DNA of 64,000 nucleotides. Source: Taxillus chinensis. Its lineage: Eukaryota; Streptophyta; Magnoliopsida; Santalales; Loranthaceae. A program made the position numbers and the translations under genes. Every line of letters begins with the position of its first letter. The stretch's first letter is position 1. The notes under the pieces are model-generated. The model was given only the letters and a program-made list of their open reading frames with translations, made no database searches and had not been told where the DNA came from. Of this stretch, positions 63,595-64,000 are shown in pieces. The stretch covers positions 40,566,258 to 40,630,257 of the forward strand of contig CM042092.1 in the NCBI GenBank assembly GCA_023512835.1, given 5' to 3'.

Positions 63595-64000
63595 TGTAAG
63601 GACCCGTACCTTGAGTTAGTCGGTTTTGCCTCCTGAGTAGAGTTTTTCTAGATTTTGACCTAGTAGTTGGACTCCAATGAATTCACGTGCAAAAGGAAAG
63701 ATGCTTAGAATGATGTCCTCTATCTACCACGAAGTTTCGGACCAAATGGACATGTATGTGAGGTGCACGTGATATGGGTCCAATTCACGTGCAAGTGTAA
63801 TTGTCTTCCAAATGATGCAAGGAGGCTAGGGGTGAAGTTTGAAAGCATTTGGAGTTCATATGGAGTTGCACGTGAATTGGGAATTCACGTGCAAATTGGC
63901 GTGCAAGCATATTTTTGCATGGGTCCCTTGGTTTTGGCATTCTAAGGAACTTTCTCCAAAGGACCATGTTGAAATTCTGAATATTTTGGTGTGTATGGAT
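63595..64000 (+). repeat. start of a gypsy LTR with Athila-like U3
   Basis: It starts TGTAAGGACCCGTACC with GAGTTAGTCGGTTTTGCC, as in Tekay-type LTRs. From about 63680 it carries three G-box-bearing segments (CACGTG at 63685, 63765-63790 as a pair, and 63870-63890 as a pair). It also has the words GAATGATGTCCTCTA and ATGATGCAAGGAGGCTAGGG shared with the Athila-like G LTR. The window ends inside it, so its full size and element are unknown. Confidence 0.75.

Larger units (their letters stand above)
52426..64000 (-). mobile_element. Ty1/copia SIRE/Maximus-like element C, 5' end outside window
   Basis: On the minus strand, right to left: integrase end, RT, RNase H (interrupted by a 2.9-kb insert), post-pol region, third ORF with its own promoter, polypurine tract and 3' LTR. 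It is inserted in copia B (host bases ACAAT before 52426). Its 5' LTR and gag are right of the window. It differs clearly in sequence from A and B, so it is another family of the same lineage. Confidence 0.87.

Overview
The window looks like a block of nested LTR retrotransposons from a large, repeat-rich flowering-plant genome. Every recognisable protein domain belongs to a retroelement: Ty3/gypsy chromovirus (Tekay/Del-like), Ty3/gypsy Athila-like, or Ty1/copia SIRE/Maximus-like. The primer-binding sites match plant initiator-Met and Asp tRNAs, and the promoters are plant-style (TATA box, CT-rich leader, telo-box, G-box). I found no host gene, rRNA, tRNA gene or CRISPR array. The species cannot be named from this sequence.

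Layout. 1-5993 is the 3' part of a broken Tekay-like element (+) whose 3' LTR is cut by copia element A (5994-15913, +). A has a 5' LTR, gag, pol and the start of a third ORF. At 15664-15913 it is joined tail to tail to a second copia copy, B (-), whose pieces lie at 15914-16922, 21341-21949 and 50274-52425. B is filled with insertions: a solo LTR (16923-21340) holding another LTR (17180-19398), and a deep nest from 21950 to 50273. The order of that nest, outermost first, is: LTR1 (21950-24063, -), full-length Tekay-like element D (24064-50273, -), solo LTR E (27230-44443, +), copia solo LTR F (27894-43315, +), and a 13.3-kb Athila-like element G (28836-42154, -). Target-site duplications (TSDs) support most joints: GTATG, ACACA, GTAGG and TCACT are exact, CACGG is inferred after a collapse, and AGTGG/GCTGG is poor. 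From 52426 to the right edge B is interrupted by a third copia element, C (-). C has its own third ORF, a 2.9-kb LTR-like insert in its RNase H (58777-61655), and another LTR starting at 63595.

How the parts work. gag and pol (protease, reverse transcriptase, RNase H, integrase) are the normal retrotransposition genes. Almost all copies have frameshifts and stops, so the window is mostly a graveyard. G is the youngest layer: its two LTRs are both 1511 bp and differ at only about a dozen places that I could see.

The most interesting signals are outside gag-pol. (1) Elements A, B, C and G carry an extra ORF between pol and the 3' LTR. The N-terminal domains look homologous across the copia/gypsy divide. 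In G the ORF ends in a Ulp1/C48-type SUMO-protease-like domain preceded by a SUMO-interacting-motif-like stretch. (2) Each of these ORFs has its own apparent Pol II promoter inside the retrotransposon; in G it has seven CACGTG G-boxes in about 400 bp. (3) Tekay-type and Athila-type LTRs share a U3 module made of paired G-box inverted repeats, then a near-palindromic ACGT element in 1 to 6 copies, then the TATA box. This suggests exchange of promoter modules between distant retrotransposon lineages.
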